Source: Tropicimonas sp047971885
GTDB taxonomy: Bacteria; Pseudomonadota; Alphaproteobacteria; Rhodobacterales; Rhodobacteraceae
NCBI RefSeq assembly: GCF_047971885.1
Contig: NZ_JBKEAE010000171.1
Location: 1-52,590 of the forward strand
DNA length: 52,590 nucleotides
Direction of reading: 5' to 3'
Shown here: piece after piece, positions 23,607-33,526 of the stretch
Position numbering within the stretch: position 1 is the stretch's first letter
Layout: the number at the start of each line of letters is the position of its first letter
Position numbers and translations under genes: made by a program
Notes under the pieces: generated by a model
Told to the model about the DNA's origin: nothing
The model's input: only the letters and a program-made list of their open reading frames with translations
Database searches by the model: none

Positions 23607-25862
23607 TCACCCGATCTTGCAGGCCGCGATGGTGGCCATATGGAGGATCTCGTTCACCGTCGCGCCGGTATGACAGATCTGGATCTGCGCACCGACCCCG
23701 GCAAGGATGGGGCCGATCACCGTCGCGCCGGCCATTTCCTGCAACAGCTTGGTCGAGATCGAGGCCGAATGACGCGCCGGCATGACCAGAACGTTTGCCG
23801 GCTTGGTCAGGCGGCAGAACGGATATTCGGCCATCTGGCTCATGTTGAGCGCCACATCCACCGTCATCTCGCCGTCGTATTCGAAATCGACGCCGCGCTT
23901 GTCCAGCACGCCGGGGGCCTTGTGCATCTTCATCGCCCGCTCGGATCGCGGATAGCCGAAGGTCGAGAAGCTGCAGAAGGCGACACGCGGTTCCATCCCG
24001 AGACCGCGCGCCACCCGCGCGGCGACGATGGCGATATCGGCCAGGTCCTCGGGTTCGGGCCACTCGTGGACCAGCGTGTCGGCGATCAGCACCACGCGGC
24101 CCTTGTTCAGGATCGCGGTGACACCCACCGCCCCGTCCTCCGCCGAGGCGGGGAAGACGCGGTCGATCTGGTGCAGCACATGCGAGGATTTGCGCGTGAC
24201 GCCGGTGATCAGCGCATCGCCGTGGCCGTGCGCCAGCATCAGCGCCGCAAAGACGTGCCGGTCGCCCGCCGCCATCCGGTAGATATCGGACCGGTCGAAT
24301 CCCTTTCGCTGCAACCGCTTGTAGAGATAGGCGGTATAGGCTTCGAGGTGCCGGGTATTACGCGAGTTCACGACCGTCAGTTCGCGATAGGCATCGCCCA
24401 TGCCGGTCTCTTCGAGCTTCCGGCGCACGTCGTCCTCGTTGCCGACCACCAGCGCCTTGCCGAATCCCTGCCGCTGATAGGAGACCGCCGCGCGCAGCAC
24501 CCGCAGATCGTCGCCTTCGGCAAAGATCATCCGCGCCTGCGCCGCCTTGGCCCGCGCCGAGATCGACGACAGCATTGAGGCGGTCGGGTCGAGCCGCTCG
24601 CGCAGGCCCCGCTCGTAGGTGAGCATGTCGACAATCGGCCGCCGGGCGACGCCGGTATCCATTCCGGCCCGCGCCACCGCCGGCGGAATCGTGTGGATCA
24701 GCCGCGGATCGAAGGGGGTGGGAATGATATAGTCGCGCCCGAAGCTGAGCTTGCGCCCATAGGCCATCGCAACCTCGTCGGGCACGTCCTCGCGCGCCAG
24801 CTTCGCCAGCGCTTCGGCGCAGGCGATCTTCATCTCGTCGTTGATCGCCCGCGCCTGGATATCGAGCGCGCCGCGAAAGAGATAGGGAAACCCGAGCACG
24901 TTGTTGACCTGATTGGGATAATCCGACCGGCCAGTGGCGACGATGGCGTCGCCGCGCACCTGGTGCGCCTCTTCCGGCGTTATCTCGGGGTCCGGGTTGG
25001 CCATGGCGAAGATGACGGGATTGTCGGCCATCGAGGCGACCATCTCGGGCGTGACCGCACCCTTGGCCGACACGCCCAGAAACACGTCCGCACCGCGCAT
25101 TGCGTCTTCCAGCGTCCGGTCTTCGGTTCTCGCCGCATGGGCCGATTTCCACTGGTTCATGCCCTCGGTCCGGCCCTGGTAGATCACGCCCTTGGTATCG
25201 CAGACGATACAATTGTCGTGCCGCGCGCCCATCGCCTCGATCAGTTCGATACAGGCGATGCCCGCGGCCCCCGCGCCGTTGAGAACGATCTTGCAATCTT
25301 CCAGCTTCTTGCCGGTCAGTTCCAGCGCGTTGATAAGACCCGCAGCACAGATCACCGCCGTTCCGTGCTGATCGTCGTGGAACACCGGAATGTCCATGAC
25401 CTCTTTCAGGCGCTGTTCGATGATGAAACACTCGGGCGCCTTGATATCCTCGAGGTTGATGCCGCCAAACGCCGGGCCGAGCAGCCGCACCGCGTTGATG
25501 AATTCCTCCGGATCCTCGGTATCGACCTCGATGTCGATCGAATTCACGTCGGCAAAGCGCTTGAACAGAACCGCCTTGCCCTCCATTACCGGCTTGGCCG
25601 CCAGCGCCCCGAGGTTGCCGAGCCCCAGAATGGCCGTACCGTTCGAGATCACCGCCACGGTATTGCCCTTGGTCGTATAGTCATAGGCGGCCTCGGGATT
25701 TTCGGCGATCGCCTCGACCGGCACCGCCACACCCGGAGAATAGGCAAGGCTCAGGTCGCGCTGGGTGGTCATGGGCTTGGTCGCCACGACCTCAAATTTA
25801 CCCGGCTGCGGGTCCTGATGATACGTTAGTGCCTCGTCGGATGTGATCTTGTTCCGGGCCAT
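23607..25862 (-). CDS. maeB: NADP-dependent malic enzyme with phosphotransacetylase-like C-terminal domain
   Basis: This 751-residue protein oxidatively decarboxylates malate to pyruvate with NADP. The malic-enzyme half (about 1-430) includes LAYSPGVAVP, GNLG, FHDDQHGTAV and NGAGAAGIACIEL for the nucleotide fold; the C-terminal half (about 435-751) resembles phosphate acetyltransferase (DLLTYERGL, VVGNEDDVRR, GDALITGVTRKS), a regulatory acetyl-CoA-binding module known from MaeB. Size matches MaeB (about 760). ATG 25862 gives MARNKITSDEALTYH. It heads the leftward run with the ribokinase-like gene. Confidence 0.95.
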   Translation of the reverse strand: MARNKITSDEALTYHQDPQPGKFEVVATKPMTTQRDLSLAYSPGVAVPVEAIAENPEAAYDYTTKGNTVAVISNGTAILGLGNLGALAAKPVMEGKAVLFKRFADVNSIDIEVDTEDPEEFINAVRLLGPAFGGINLEDIKAPECFIIEQRLKEVMDIPVFHDDQHGTAVICAAGLINALELTGKKLEDCKIVLNGAGAAGIACIELIEAMGARHDNCIVCDTKGVIYQGRTEGMNQWKSAHAARTEDRTLEDAMRGADVFLGVSAKGAVTPEMVASMADNPVIFAMANPDPEITPEEAHQVRGDAIVATGRSDYPNQVNNVLGFPYLFRGALDIQARAINDEMKIACAEALAKLAREDVPDEVAMAYGRKLSFGRDYIIPTPFDPRLIHTIPPAVARAGMDTGVARRPIVDMLTYERGLRERLDPTASMLSSISARAKAAQARMIFAEGDDLRVLRAAVSYQRQGFGKALVVGNEDDVRRKLEETGMGDAYRELTVVNSRNTRHLEAYTAYLYKRLQRKGFDRSDIYRMAAGDRHVFAALMLAHGHGDALITGVTRKSSHVLHQIDRVFPASAEDGAVGVTAILNKGRVVLIADTLVHEWPEPEDLADIAIVAARVARGLGMEPRVAFCSFSTFGYPRSERAMKMHKAPGVLDKRGVDFEYDGEMTVDVALNMSQMAEYPFCRLTKPANVLVMPARHSASISTKLLQEMAGATVIGPILAGVGAQIQICHTGATVNEILHMATIAACKIG

Positions 25863-26039
25863 ATGCGCCGCTCCCCCAGGTTGTTGTCGTGCCCGAATAT
25901 CCTGCGTTTCGAGGAAAAGGGAAACCGCTGATTGACGCGGGTCGGCCGGCATGCGGTTAACGGCGAACACCATGCCGCATGGTTCGCGCATGGGTTGAGC
26001 ACTAGAACTGCCGGAAATCCTGCATCGGAGATATGTATC

Positions 26040-26504
26040 ATGCGGTCAACTCTGTCTCTGATCTCAGTGGCTCTGGCTGCTATCGTCTCGGTCACGCAAC
26101 CAGCTTCTGCAGTCGACGGCCACGGCCATCCGTCGGCGGGCGCACGCAGTATGCACGGCGCGCTGGGAACCTTCGTCTTCAGGCCCGCCGATCACATGGA
26201 TGGTACCCTGTCCTGGTGGGTCGACAGCGATGGGATCGCGCCTGGCATACCCGGATGCCATATCGGTACCGACGCGGCCGGAGCGCCCAACGGACGAATG
26301 TTCGGCGAAGCCTGCATCGACGACCATACGCTGGTCGAATCCAATCCCGGCCCCGACGAACTGCACAGCCACGCGGATGACACCGGCCACCCGGACCTGT
26401 TCGATTGCGGCGCCTGGTGTGTGAGCGAGGGTGCGCCGGGGGGCGTCTGCGTGGCAGCAGTAGCACCACCCTGCGAAACCTCGGCCATGTGCGCCTGCGA
26501 CTGA
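26040..26504 (+). CDS. Secreted cysteine-rich protein of unknown function
   Basis: This 154-residue protein starts with a Sec signal peptide (about residues 1-24, ending PASA) and continues as an acidic, histidine-containing protein with eight cysteines (in GCH, EAC, FDCGAWC, GVC, PPC and MCAC). Motifs such as ADHMDGTLSWWVDSDG, HSHADDTGHPD and the C-terminal MCACD do not match a family I recognise. A disulfide-stabilised periplasmic or extracellular protein, perhaps metal-binding because of His/Asp/Cys content, is the most I can say. ATG 26040 follows CGGAG. It is divergent from maeB and 116 bp before mutS. Confidence 0.75.
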   Translation: MRSTLSLISVALAAIVSVTQPASAVDGHGHPSAGARSMHGALGTFVFRPADHMDGTLSWWVDSDGIAPGIPGCHIGTDAAGAPNGRMFGEACIDDHTLVESNPGPDELHSHADDTGHPDLFDCGAWCVSEGAPGGVCVAAVAPPCETSAMCACD

Positions 26505-26620
26505 CCGGCAGGCGCCCGCCCGCGCGACCGCCGTGGGCCGGTTGCGCCAAGAACCCGCTTCAAAGCGCTGGCGCGGTCGCGTAGGAACGCCTGAACGGGT
26601 GGTTCGCAAGGGGGTTGGCC

Positions 26621-29251
26621 GTGACCGTCACGCCGATGATGGCGCAGTATCTGGAGATCAAGTCGGCGCATCCCGGTGCGCTTCTGTTCTACCGGATGGG
26701 CGACTTCTACGAGATGTTCTTCGACGACGCGATCGCCGCCGCCGAAGCGCTCGATATCGCGCTGACCAAACGCGGCAAGCACGAGGGTGCGGATATCCCG
26801 ATGTGCGGCGTTCCCGTCCATGCCGCTGAGGGTTACCTTCTGACACTGATCCGCAAGGGGTTCCGCGTCGCCGTCTGCGAGCAGATGGAGGATCCGGCCG
26901 AGGCGCGGAAACGCGGCGCGAAATCCGTCGTCCGGCGCGATGTCGTCCGGCTGGTCACGCCCGGCACGCTGACCGAGGATTCGCTGCTCGAGGCGCGGCG
27001 GCACAATTTTCTCTGTGCCTTTGTCCGGGTGCGCGGCGACGGTGCGCTGGCGACGGTCGATATCTCGACCGGCGAGTTGCGCGCCGGCCCCTGCCCGGCG
27101 GTCCGGCTGGGGCCGGAACTGGCCCGGCTTTCGCCGGCCGAGGTGCTGCTGACCGAGGGCGAGGACCGCGAAATCGGGGAAATCGTGACCGGAACCGGGG
27201 CGGCCGCCACCACGGTCGCGCGGGCCAGCCTCGACAGCGCCGGGGCCGAGGCCCGGCTCTGCGCCCTGTTCGGCGTGCGCGAACTTTCGGGTTTCGGCGC
27301 CTTCGGCCGGGCGGAGCTTGGCGCGCTCGGCGCCATCGTCGCCTATCTGGAACTGACACAGAAGGGCAGGCTGCCGCTGCTGCGCCCGCCGGTGCGCGAC
27401 AGCGCCGGGCACATGATGCAGATCGACGCGGCAACGCGGCGCAATCTGGAACTGACCGTCAGCCTTTCGGGCGGGCGCGAGGGCTCGCTGCTGGGCGCCA
27501 TCGACCGGACAGTGACCGCCGCGGGCGGACGGTTGCTGGCGCGGCGGATTTCCAGCCCCTCCTGCAATCTGACCGCAATTCACCGGCGGCTCGATACGGT
27601 GGAGCTGTTTGTCGAGCGGACAGGGTTGTGCGAGACATTGCGCGGCCATCTGCGCAAGACCCCCGACATGGACCGCGCCCTGTCGCGCCTGTCGCTGGAG
27701 CGCGGCGGGCCGCGCGATCTGGCCGCGATCCGCACCGGGCTGACCCAGGCGGGCGAGATCGCATCGGTACTTGGCGACATCGAACCGCTGGCCCGTTTCA
27801 TCGGCGCGCTCGCTGGCCACGACGCCCTGATCGACACGCTCGATGCGGCGCTTGTCGCCGAACCGCCGCTGCTGATCCGCGACGGCGGCTTCATCGCCGG
27901 CGGCTACGACGGCGAGCTGGACGAGGCGCGCACCCTGCGCGACGAAGGGCGCGGCGTGATCGCCTCGCTCCAGTCGCGTTATGTGGAGCTGACCGGAATC
28001 GCCTCGCTCAAGGTCAGGCACAACAACGTGCTGGGCTATTTCATCGAAACCACGGCGACACATGCGCAGCGGATGCAGTCGGCTCCGCTGAGCGAGACCT
28101 TCATCCATCGCCAGACCACCGCCAACGCGGTGCGTTTCACCACCGTCGACCTTTCCGAACTGGAAACCAGGATCCTCAACGCTGGCACCCGTGCCCAGGA
28201 GATCGAGAAGCGCCTGTTCGAAGCGCTGCGCGCCGGGGTGCTGGAGCAAGCCGTGCGTATCGGCGATGCCGCCCGGGCGCTGGCCGCGCTCGATGTTGCC
28301 TGCGCGCTGGCCGATCTGGCCCGCGCGCAGGGCTGGTGCCGCCCGCTGGTGAACGACAGCCGCGACTTCGCCATCTCGGGCGGCCGCCATCCGGTTGTCG
28401 AACGGGCCCTGCTGCGCGACGGGCAGTCCTTTGTCGCCAACGATTGCACGCTTTCCGCCGACGACGATACCGCCCGGATCACGCTGCTGACCGGCCCCAA
28501 CATGGCCGGCAAATCGACCTATCTGCGGCAGAACGCGCTGATCGCCCTGCTGGCGCAATCGGGCAGCTTCGTGCCTGCGCGCCAGGCCGCCATCGGACTT
28601 GTCTCGTCGCTTTTTTCGCGTGTCGGGGCGTCGGACGATCTGGCGCGGGGGCGATCCACCTTCATGGTCGAGATGGTGGAGACGGCAACCATCCTCAATC
28701 AGGCGGACGCGCGGGCACTGGTGATCCTGGACGAGATCGGGCGCGGCACGGCCACCTATGACGGGCTGTCGATCGCCTGGGCGACACTGGAACATCTGCA
28801 CGATGCAAATCGCTGCCGGGCGCTTTTCGCCACGCATTATCACGAGCTTACCGCGCTTGCGGCCAAGCTCGACGGGGTTGGGAACGCAACCGTCGCCGTC
28901 AAGGAATGGCAAGGCGAGGTCATTTTCCTGCACGAGGTGCGGCCGGGTGCGGCCGACCGTTCCTATGGCGTTCAGGTCGCCCGGCTTGCCGGACTTCCCG
29001 CGTCGGTGGTCGAACGGGCGCGTGTCGTTCTCGAAGCGCTTGAAAAGGGCGAACGCGAGGGCGGACAGCGGCAGATGGCACTGATCGACGATCTGCCGCT
29101 TTTTTCCGCCGTGCCCGTGTCGCCGCCCCGCGCAGCCGCCAGACCCTCGCCGTTGCAGGAAAGGATGGACGATGTGCTGCCCGACGAGCTTACCCCCCGT
29201 CAGGCGCTGGAACTGATCTATGAGTTGAAAACGCTGGCCGGAGGCGGGAAC
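26621..29251 (+). CDS. mutS: DNA mismatch repair protein MutS
   Basis: This 876-residue protein recognises base mismatches as a dimer and recruits MutL. The mismatch-contacting Phe-Tyr-Glu lies at 29-31 in RMGDFYEMFF; the ATPase Walker A GPNMAGKST starts at residue 625, followed by LVILDEIGRGTATYDG and FATHYHEL. The C-terminal LTPRQALELIYELK is typical. GTG at 26621 is chosen (N-terminus MTVTPMMAQYLEIK), with AAGGGGG at 26609-26614 as ribosome site; TTG 26615 would abut that site and ATG 26636 would lose conserved residues. It ends four bases before the convergent grpE. Confidence 0.97.
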
Positions 29252-29258
29252 TGACGCT

Positions 29259-29843
29259 TCACGCCGCCGGAGTCGACGAAACGCCGACCTGCGCCGGGCG
29301 CAGCAGCCTGTCGTGCAGCAGGAAACCGTCGGTCATCACCTGAATGATATCGCCCGCCCTCGTGCCGGGCAGCGGCGCCTCGAACATCGCCTGATGATAC
29401 TGGGGATCGAACCGGTCGCCGATCTCGGGCCGGATCAGGGTGATGCCGTGTCTGGTGAAGACGTTGAGCAATTCGCGAAGCGTCAGTTCGATCCCCTCGA
29501 TCAGCGCCGGCGAGCGGGCGCGCTGTTCCTCGCTCGCCGCCTCCAGGGCGCGATTGAGGTTGTCGAACACCGGCAGCATGTCGCGCGCCAGTTTCGAGCC
29601 GCCGTATTGCTCGGCCTCGCGCCGGTCGCGTTCGCTGCGCTTGCGGGCGTTTTCGGCGTCGGCCAGCGCCCGCATGAAACGGTCGCGGTAATCGTCGCGC
29701 TCGGCCTTCAGCGCCTCGATCACCTCGTCGACGACAGGGTCGCCCTCGGCCAGCGCTTCGGCGAGCACGTCTTTCTGCTCTTCGCCCAGCAGGGTATCCA
29801 ACTCCGCGTCCTCTCGCTGTCCGTCTTTCTTCGCGTCCATCAT
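29259..29843 (-). CDS. grpE: Nucleotide exchange factor GrpE
   Basis: This 194-residue co-chaperone releases ADP from DnaK. It has an acidic N-terminus, a long coiled coil (about 40-100, ALKAERDDYRDRFMRALADAENARKRSERDR) and the C-terminal beta domain with DPQYHQAMFEAPL and GFLLHDRLLRPAQVGVS. It follows hrcA by 7 bp and shares its transcript. ATG 29843 is chosen between tandem ATGs at 29843 and 29840 and a GTG at 29846, with AAGG upstream. Confidence 0.95.
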   Translation of the reverse strand: MMDAKKDGQREDAELDTLLGEEQKDVLAEALAEGDPVVDEVIEALKAERDDYRDRFMRALADAENARKRSERDRREAEQYGGSKLARDMLPVFDNLNRALEAASEEQRARSPALIEGIELTLRELLNVFTRHGITLIRPEIGDRFDPQYHQAMFEAPLPGTRAGDIIQVMTDGFLLHDRLLRPAQVGVSSTPAA

Positions 29844-29850
29844 CACACCT

Positions 29851-30930
29851 TCAACTCCGGTCCGAGATCATCCTGCCCAGAAGTTGCGCGGTGTAATCCA
29901 CGATGGGCACGATGCGTCCGTAATTCAGCCTCGTAGGCCCGATCACGCCGACCGCGCCCACGATCTTCCGATCAGCGTTCATATAGGGAGAAACCACCAG
30001 AGAGGAACCCGAAAGTGAGAAAAGCTTGTTCTCCGAGCCGATAAAAATCCGCACGCCTTCACCCTCGTCGGTCAGTTCCAGAAATTCGGCGATGTCGCGC
30101 TTGCGTTCGAGATCGTCGAAGAGTTCGCGGATCCGCTCCAGGTCCTCGCTACCCGCTCCCTGTTCCAGCAGATTCGACCGCCCGCGAACGATCAGCCGCT
30201 CGGTCGGTTCACCCGCATCGGCCCAGACGGCCATGCCGCTTTCGACAAGCTGGCGCGCCAGATCGTCGATCTCGCGCCGCCGTGTGGTGATCTCGCGCGC
30301 CATTGCCCGGCGCAATTCGCTCACCGTCCGGCCCTCGGCCAGTGCGGTGACGAAATTCGCCGCTTCGCGCATCGACGACGGCGTCTGCCCCGGCGGCGGA
30401 TGGAAGATGCGGTTCTCGACATGGCCATCGGCAAAGACCAGCACCACCAGCGCCCTGTCGGGACCAAGCTGAACGAATTCCACGTGGCGCAGCGCCGCTT
30501 CGTGCTTGGGCGCCAGCACCAGGCTCGCCACCTGTGTCGCACCCGAAAGCGCCGCGCCGACACGGCCCATCAGATGCCCGATATCGCTTTCGTTGCTGCC
30601 AAAGGTCGCATCTATCTGCTGGCGGTCGGTATCGTTCAGATCGCGCACCTCGAGCAGCGCATCGACGAACATCCGCAGCCCCTGCTGCGTCGGTATCCGG
30701 CCGGCCGAGACATGCGGCGAATCGAGCAGACCGAGATATTCGAGGTCCTGCATCACGTTGCGGATCGTCGCCGCCGAGATCTTTTCCGACATCGCGCGGG
30801 TCAGGGTTCGCGAGCCCACCGGGTCGCCGGTGGCAAGGTAGGCCTCGACAACCCTGCGGAACACCTCGCGGCTGCGATCGTTCATTTCGTTCAGCAGTCT
30901 TGCGCCTTCTTTCACGGTCATCCTTGCCAT
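29851..30930 (-). CDS. hrcA: Heat-inducible transcription repressor HrcA
   Basis: This 359-residue repressor has the N-terminal winged helix (VVEAYLATGDPVGSRTLTRAMSEKISAATIRNVMQDLEYLGLLDSPHVSAGRIPTQQGLRMFVDALL, roughly 25-95), a central GAF-like region, and the C-terminal FIGSENK and SPYMNADRKIVGAVGVIGPTRLNYGRIVPIVDYTAQ segments. HrcA binds CIRCE operators at groE and sometimes dnaK or its own gene, folding through GroE. No CIRCE inverted repeat (TTAGCACTC-N9-GAGTGCTAA) is visible upstream here. It is divergent from rph across about 115 bp. Confidence 0.96.
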   Translation of the reverse strand: MARMTVKEGARLLNEMNDRSREVFRRVVEAYLATGDPVGSRTLTRAMSEKISAATIRNVMQDLEYLGLLDSPHVSAGRIPTQQGLRMFVDALLEVRDLNDTDRQQIDATFGSNESDIGHLMGRVGAALSGATQVASLVLAPKHEAALRHVEFVQLGPDRALVVLVFADGHVENRIFHPPPGQTPSSMREAANFVTALAEGRTVSELRRAMAREITTRRREIDDLARQLVESGMAVWADAGEPTERLIVRGRSNLLEQGAGSEDLERIRELFDDLERKRDIAEFLELTDEGEGVRIFIGSENKLFSLSGSSLVVSPYMNADRKIVGAVGVIGPTRLNYGRIVPIVDYTAQLLGRMISDRS

Positions 30931-30990
30931 CGCGGAAAGACACGGGTCACAGATGAATAAAGGGACGATCGGCGCCGGGGTCAATCGGGG

Positions 30991-31018
30991 TTGCATCCAC
31001 GCACCCGCACGCCATAGA
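30991..31018 (+). promoter_or_regulatory. Probable rph-rdgB-hemW promoter
   Basis: TTGCAT (30991-30996) and CATAGA (31013-31018) are 16 bp apart, placing a start near 31025 and a leader of about 20 nt before the rph ATG at 31046, which has GGAG upstream. The match to the sigma-70 consensus is moderate. Confidence 0.4.
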
Positions 31019-31045
31019 CCGTGCCAACAGAAATGGAGACCCTAC

Positions 31046-31759
31046 ATGCGCCCCTCCGGCCGGAAAACCAGTGAAATGCGCCCCATCTCGATCGAAACCG
31101 GCGTCTCGCGCCATGCCGAGGGCTCCTGCCTGATCCGGTGCGGCAATACGCAGGTGCTGTGCACGGCAAGCCTCGAACCCCGGGTGCCGCCGTTTCTGAA
31201 GAATTCCGGCCTCGGATGGGTGACAGCCGAATACGGCATGCTGCCGCGCGCCACCCATACCCGCATGCAGCGCGAGGCCAAGAAGGGCCAGTCGGGCCGG
31301 ACGCAGGAGATCCAGCGCCTGATCGGCCGCGCCCTGCGTGCGGGCGTTGATCGCGTCGCCCTGGGCGAGCGGCAGATCACCGTCGATTGCGATGTGATTC
31401 AGGCCGACGGCGGCACCCGCTGCGCCTCGATCACCGGCGGCTGGGTGGCATTGCGCATCGCGGTCAACAGGCTGATCAGGGCCGGCGACGTGATCGCCGA
31501 TCCGATCACCGATCATGTGGCAGCCATAAGCTGCGGGATCTACGCCGGCCAGCCGGTTGTCGATCTCGATTACGCCGAGGACAGCGAGGCGGGCACCGAC
31601 GCCAATTTCGTCATGACCGGCCGCGGCCGCCTGATCGAGGTTCAGGCATCGGCCGAGGGCGCGACCTTCGGGCGCGACGAACTGACAACGCTGATGAATC
31701 TGGCCGAAGCCGGCATCGGCGAGCTGGTTGCGGCGCAGAAGGCCGCGGTGGAGGACTGA
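31046..31759 (+). CDS. rph: Ribonuclease PH
   Basis: This 237-residue phosphorolytic 3'-5' exoribonuclease trims tRNA precursors. The family sequence MRPSGRKTSEMRPISIETGV opens the protein, with TASLEPRVPPFLK, EYGMLPRATHTRMQREA, GRTQEIQRLIGRALRA and the catalytic acidic segment QADGGTRCASITGGWVAL. Size matches. ATG 31046 follows GGAGACCCTAC. The rdgB ATG begins two bases after its stop, so rph-rdgB-hemW is a single rightward unit. Confidence 0.97.
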   Translation: MRPSGRKTSEMRPISIETGVSRHAEGSCLIRCGNTQVLCTASLEPRVPPFLKNSGLGWVTAEYGMLPRATHTRMQREAKKGQSGRTQEIQRLIGRALRAGVDRVALGERQITVDCDVIQADGGTRCASITGGWVALRIAVNRLIRAGDVIADPITDHVAAISCGIYAGQPVVDLDYAEDSEAGTDANFVMTGRGRLIEVQASAEGATFGRDELTTLMNLAEAGIGELVAAQKAAVED

Positions 31760-31761
31760 GG

Positions 31762-32373
31762 ATGCGCGGGTTCGACGGCGACGAACTGGTCATCGCCTCG
31801 CATAACAAGGGCAAGATCGCGGAGATCGGCGCCTTGCTCGCCCCCTTCGGGGTCAGGGTGGTGCCGGCCGGCGCGCTGGGGCTCGACGAACCGGCAGAGA
31901 CGGAAAACACCTTCGCCGGCAATGCGCGCATCAAGGCCCACGCCGCCGCAACGGCAAGCGGCCTGCCCGCGCTGTCGGACGACAGCGGATTGAGCGTCGA
32001 AGCGCTGGATGGCGCGCCGGGCGTCTATACCGCCGACTGGGCCGAAACGCCCACGGGACGCGACTTTCGCATGGCGATGGGCAAGGTCTGGCAGCGCTGC
32101 GAGGAGATCAACGCGCCCGAGCCGCGCATGGCGCGCTTTCACTGCGTTCTGTGCCTGGCCTGGCCGGACGGCCATGACGAACTGTTCGAGGGTCGCGTCG
32201 AGGGCAGGCTGGTCTGGCCGATACGCGGCGAGCAGGGCTTCGGATTCGACCCGATGTTCCAGCCCGTCGGCGAAAGCGAAACCTTTGGCGAAATGGATCC
32301 GGCGCGAAAACACGCGATGAGCCACCGCGCCGATGCCTTCGCCAGGCTTGTCGCGGGCTGCTTTGAGCGCTGA
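31762..32373 (+). CDS. rdgB: Non-canonical purine NTP pyrophosphatase (RdgB/HAM1)
   Basis: This 203-residue house-cleaning enzyme hydrolyses dITP/XTP to the monophosphate. Its motif order is standard: IASHNKGKIAEI (about 11-22), ETENTFAGNARIKAHAAA, ALSDDSGLSVEALDGAPGVYTADWAE, and the C-terminal GFGFDPMFQP with MSHRADAFARL. ATG 31762 lies two bases after the rph stop, with GAGG in the rph tail as ribosome site. It overlaps hemW by up to 41 bp if the hemW ATG is used. Confidence 0.96.
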   Translation: MRGFDGDELVIASHNKGKIAEIGALLAPFGVRVVPAGALGLDEPAETENTFAGNARIKAHAAATASGLPALSDDSGLSVEALDGAPGVYTADWAETPTGRDFRMAMGKVWQRCEEINAPEPRMARFHCVLCLAWPDGHDELFEGRVEGRLVWPIRGEQGFGFDPMFQPVGESETFGEMDPARKHAMSHRADAFARLVAGCFER

Positions 32374-33523
32374 ATCCGAACGACCGGGCTTCGGGCTCTA
32401 TCTCCACTGGCCGTTCTGCCAGTCGAAATGCCCCTATTGCGATTTCAATTCCCATGTCAGCGCCGCAATCGACCAGACGCGGTGGGCGGACGCCTATGCA
32501 CGCGAAATCGCGCGCGCCGGGGTCGAAACCGCCGGGCGGCGGCTCGATACCGTGTTCTTCGGCGGCGGCACCCCGAGCCTCATGGCGCCCGAGACGGTGC
32601 AGAAAATACTCGATACCGTTCGCGCCACATGGAATGTCGCCAACGACTGGGAGGTGACGCTCGAAGCCAACCCCGGATCGGTCGATGTGGCAAGGTTCGC
32701 CGCCTACCGGCAGGCGGGCGTCAACCGCGTTTCGCTCGGCATCCAGTCACTGAACGACGGCGACCTGCGCCGGCTGGGGCGGCTTCACAGCGCAGAAGAG
32801 GCGCGGCGGGCATTCGAAATCGCCCGCACGACGTTCGATCGCGTCTCGTTCGATCTGATCTATGCCAGACAGGACCAGTCGCTCGCCGACTGGCGGGCGG
32901 AACTGGATGCAGCGCTGGAGCTGGCGGCGGATCATCTTTCGCTCTACCAGCTTACCATCGAACCGGGTACCGCCTTTGGAGCCCGGTTTGCGGCGGGCGG
33001 GTTACGCGGGCTGCCGGACGAGGACCTGTCGGCGGACCTGTACGAACTGACAGTAGACCGGGCTGCGGCACGGGGATTGCTGCAATACGAGATATCGAAC
33101 TTCGCCAGGCCAGGATATGAGAGCCGCCACAATATGTTGTATTGGTCCGCAGGTGATTACATAGGTATCGGGCCCGGTGCACACGGGCGCCTGACCCTCT
33201 CAGGCCACAGATTCGCGACGGTTGCGCCCGCTTCACCCGCCGACTGGTTGTTGCGGGTCGAATCCGGTCAGGGTGAGGTTGAACACCGCGAAATACTTGA
33301 TAGTTTCGATCAGGTAGGAGAATACCTGATGATGGGGCTGAGGGTGCGTGACGGAATTTCCCTGCTACGGCTGGAAAACATGGGCGCGGACAAGCGCCTC
33401 GCGGTACGGATTTCCGAACTCGAGAAGGGCGGCTTCTTGCACATTGCCGGGGGACGTGTGTTGACAACAGATCGCGGTCGTGCCTTGCTCAACGCCCTTC
33501 TGGTCGAACTTCTGCCGGGTTGA
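32333..33523 (+). CDS. hemW: Radical SAM haem chaperone HemW
   Basis: This 396-residue protein has the radical-SAM cysteines Cys29, Cys33 and Cys36 (FCQSKCPYC) after LYLHWP and the HemW-typical FFGGGTPSLM, EANPGS, RVSLGIQSLN and NMLYWSAGDYIGIGPGAHG. HemW binds haem and [4Fe-4S] and is a haem chaperone rather than a coproporphyrinogen oxidase. The start is uncertain: ATG 32333 lies 41 bp inside rdgB, and an in-frame TTG at 32363 is the alternative; neither has a clear Shine-Dalgarno. Base composition changes visibly within this gene near 33.05 kb. Confidence 0.92.
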   Translation: MPSPGLSRAALSAESERPGFGLYLHWPFCQSKCPYCDFNSHVSAAIDQTRWADAYAREIARAGVETAGRRLDTVFFGGGTPSLMAPETVQKILDTVRATWNVANDWEVTLEANPGSVDVARFAAYRQAGVNRVSLGIQSLNDGDLRRLGRLHSAEEARRAFEIARTTFDRVSFDLIYARQDQSLADWRAELDAALELAADHLSLYQLTIEPGTAFGARFAAGGLRGLPDEDLSADLYELTVDRAAARGLLQYEISNFARPGYESRHNMLYWSAGDYIGIGPGAHGRLTLSGHRFATVAPASPADWLLRVESGQGEVEHREILDSFDQVGEYLMMGLRVRDGISLLRLENMGADKRLAVRISELEKGGFLHIAGGRVLTTDRGRALLNALLVELLPG

Positions 33524-33526
33524 TCC

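Noticed and set aside
26192..28933. A 913-codon open frame antisense to mutS
   Set aside because: Low-complexity composition typical of a GC-rich shadow frame; MutS motifs on the plus strand are unambiguous.
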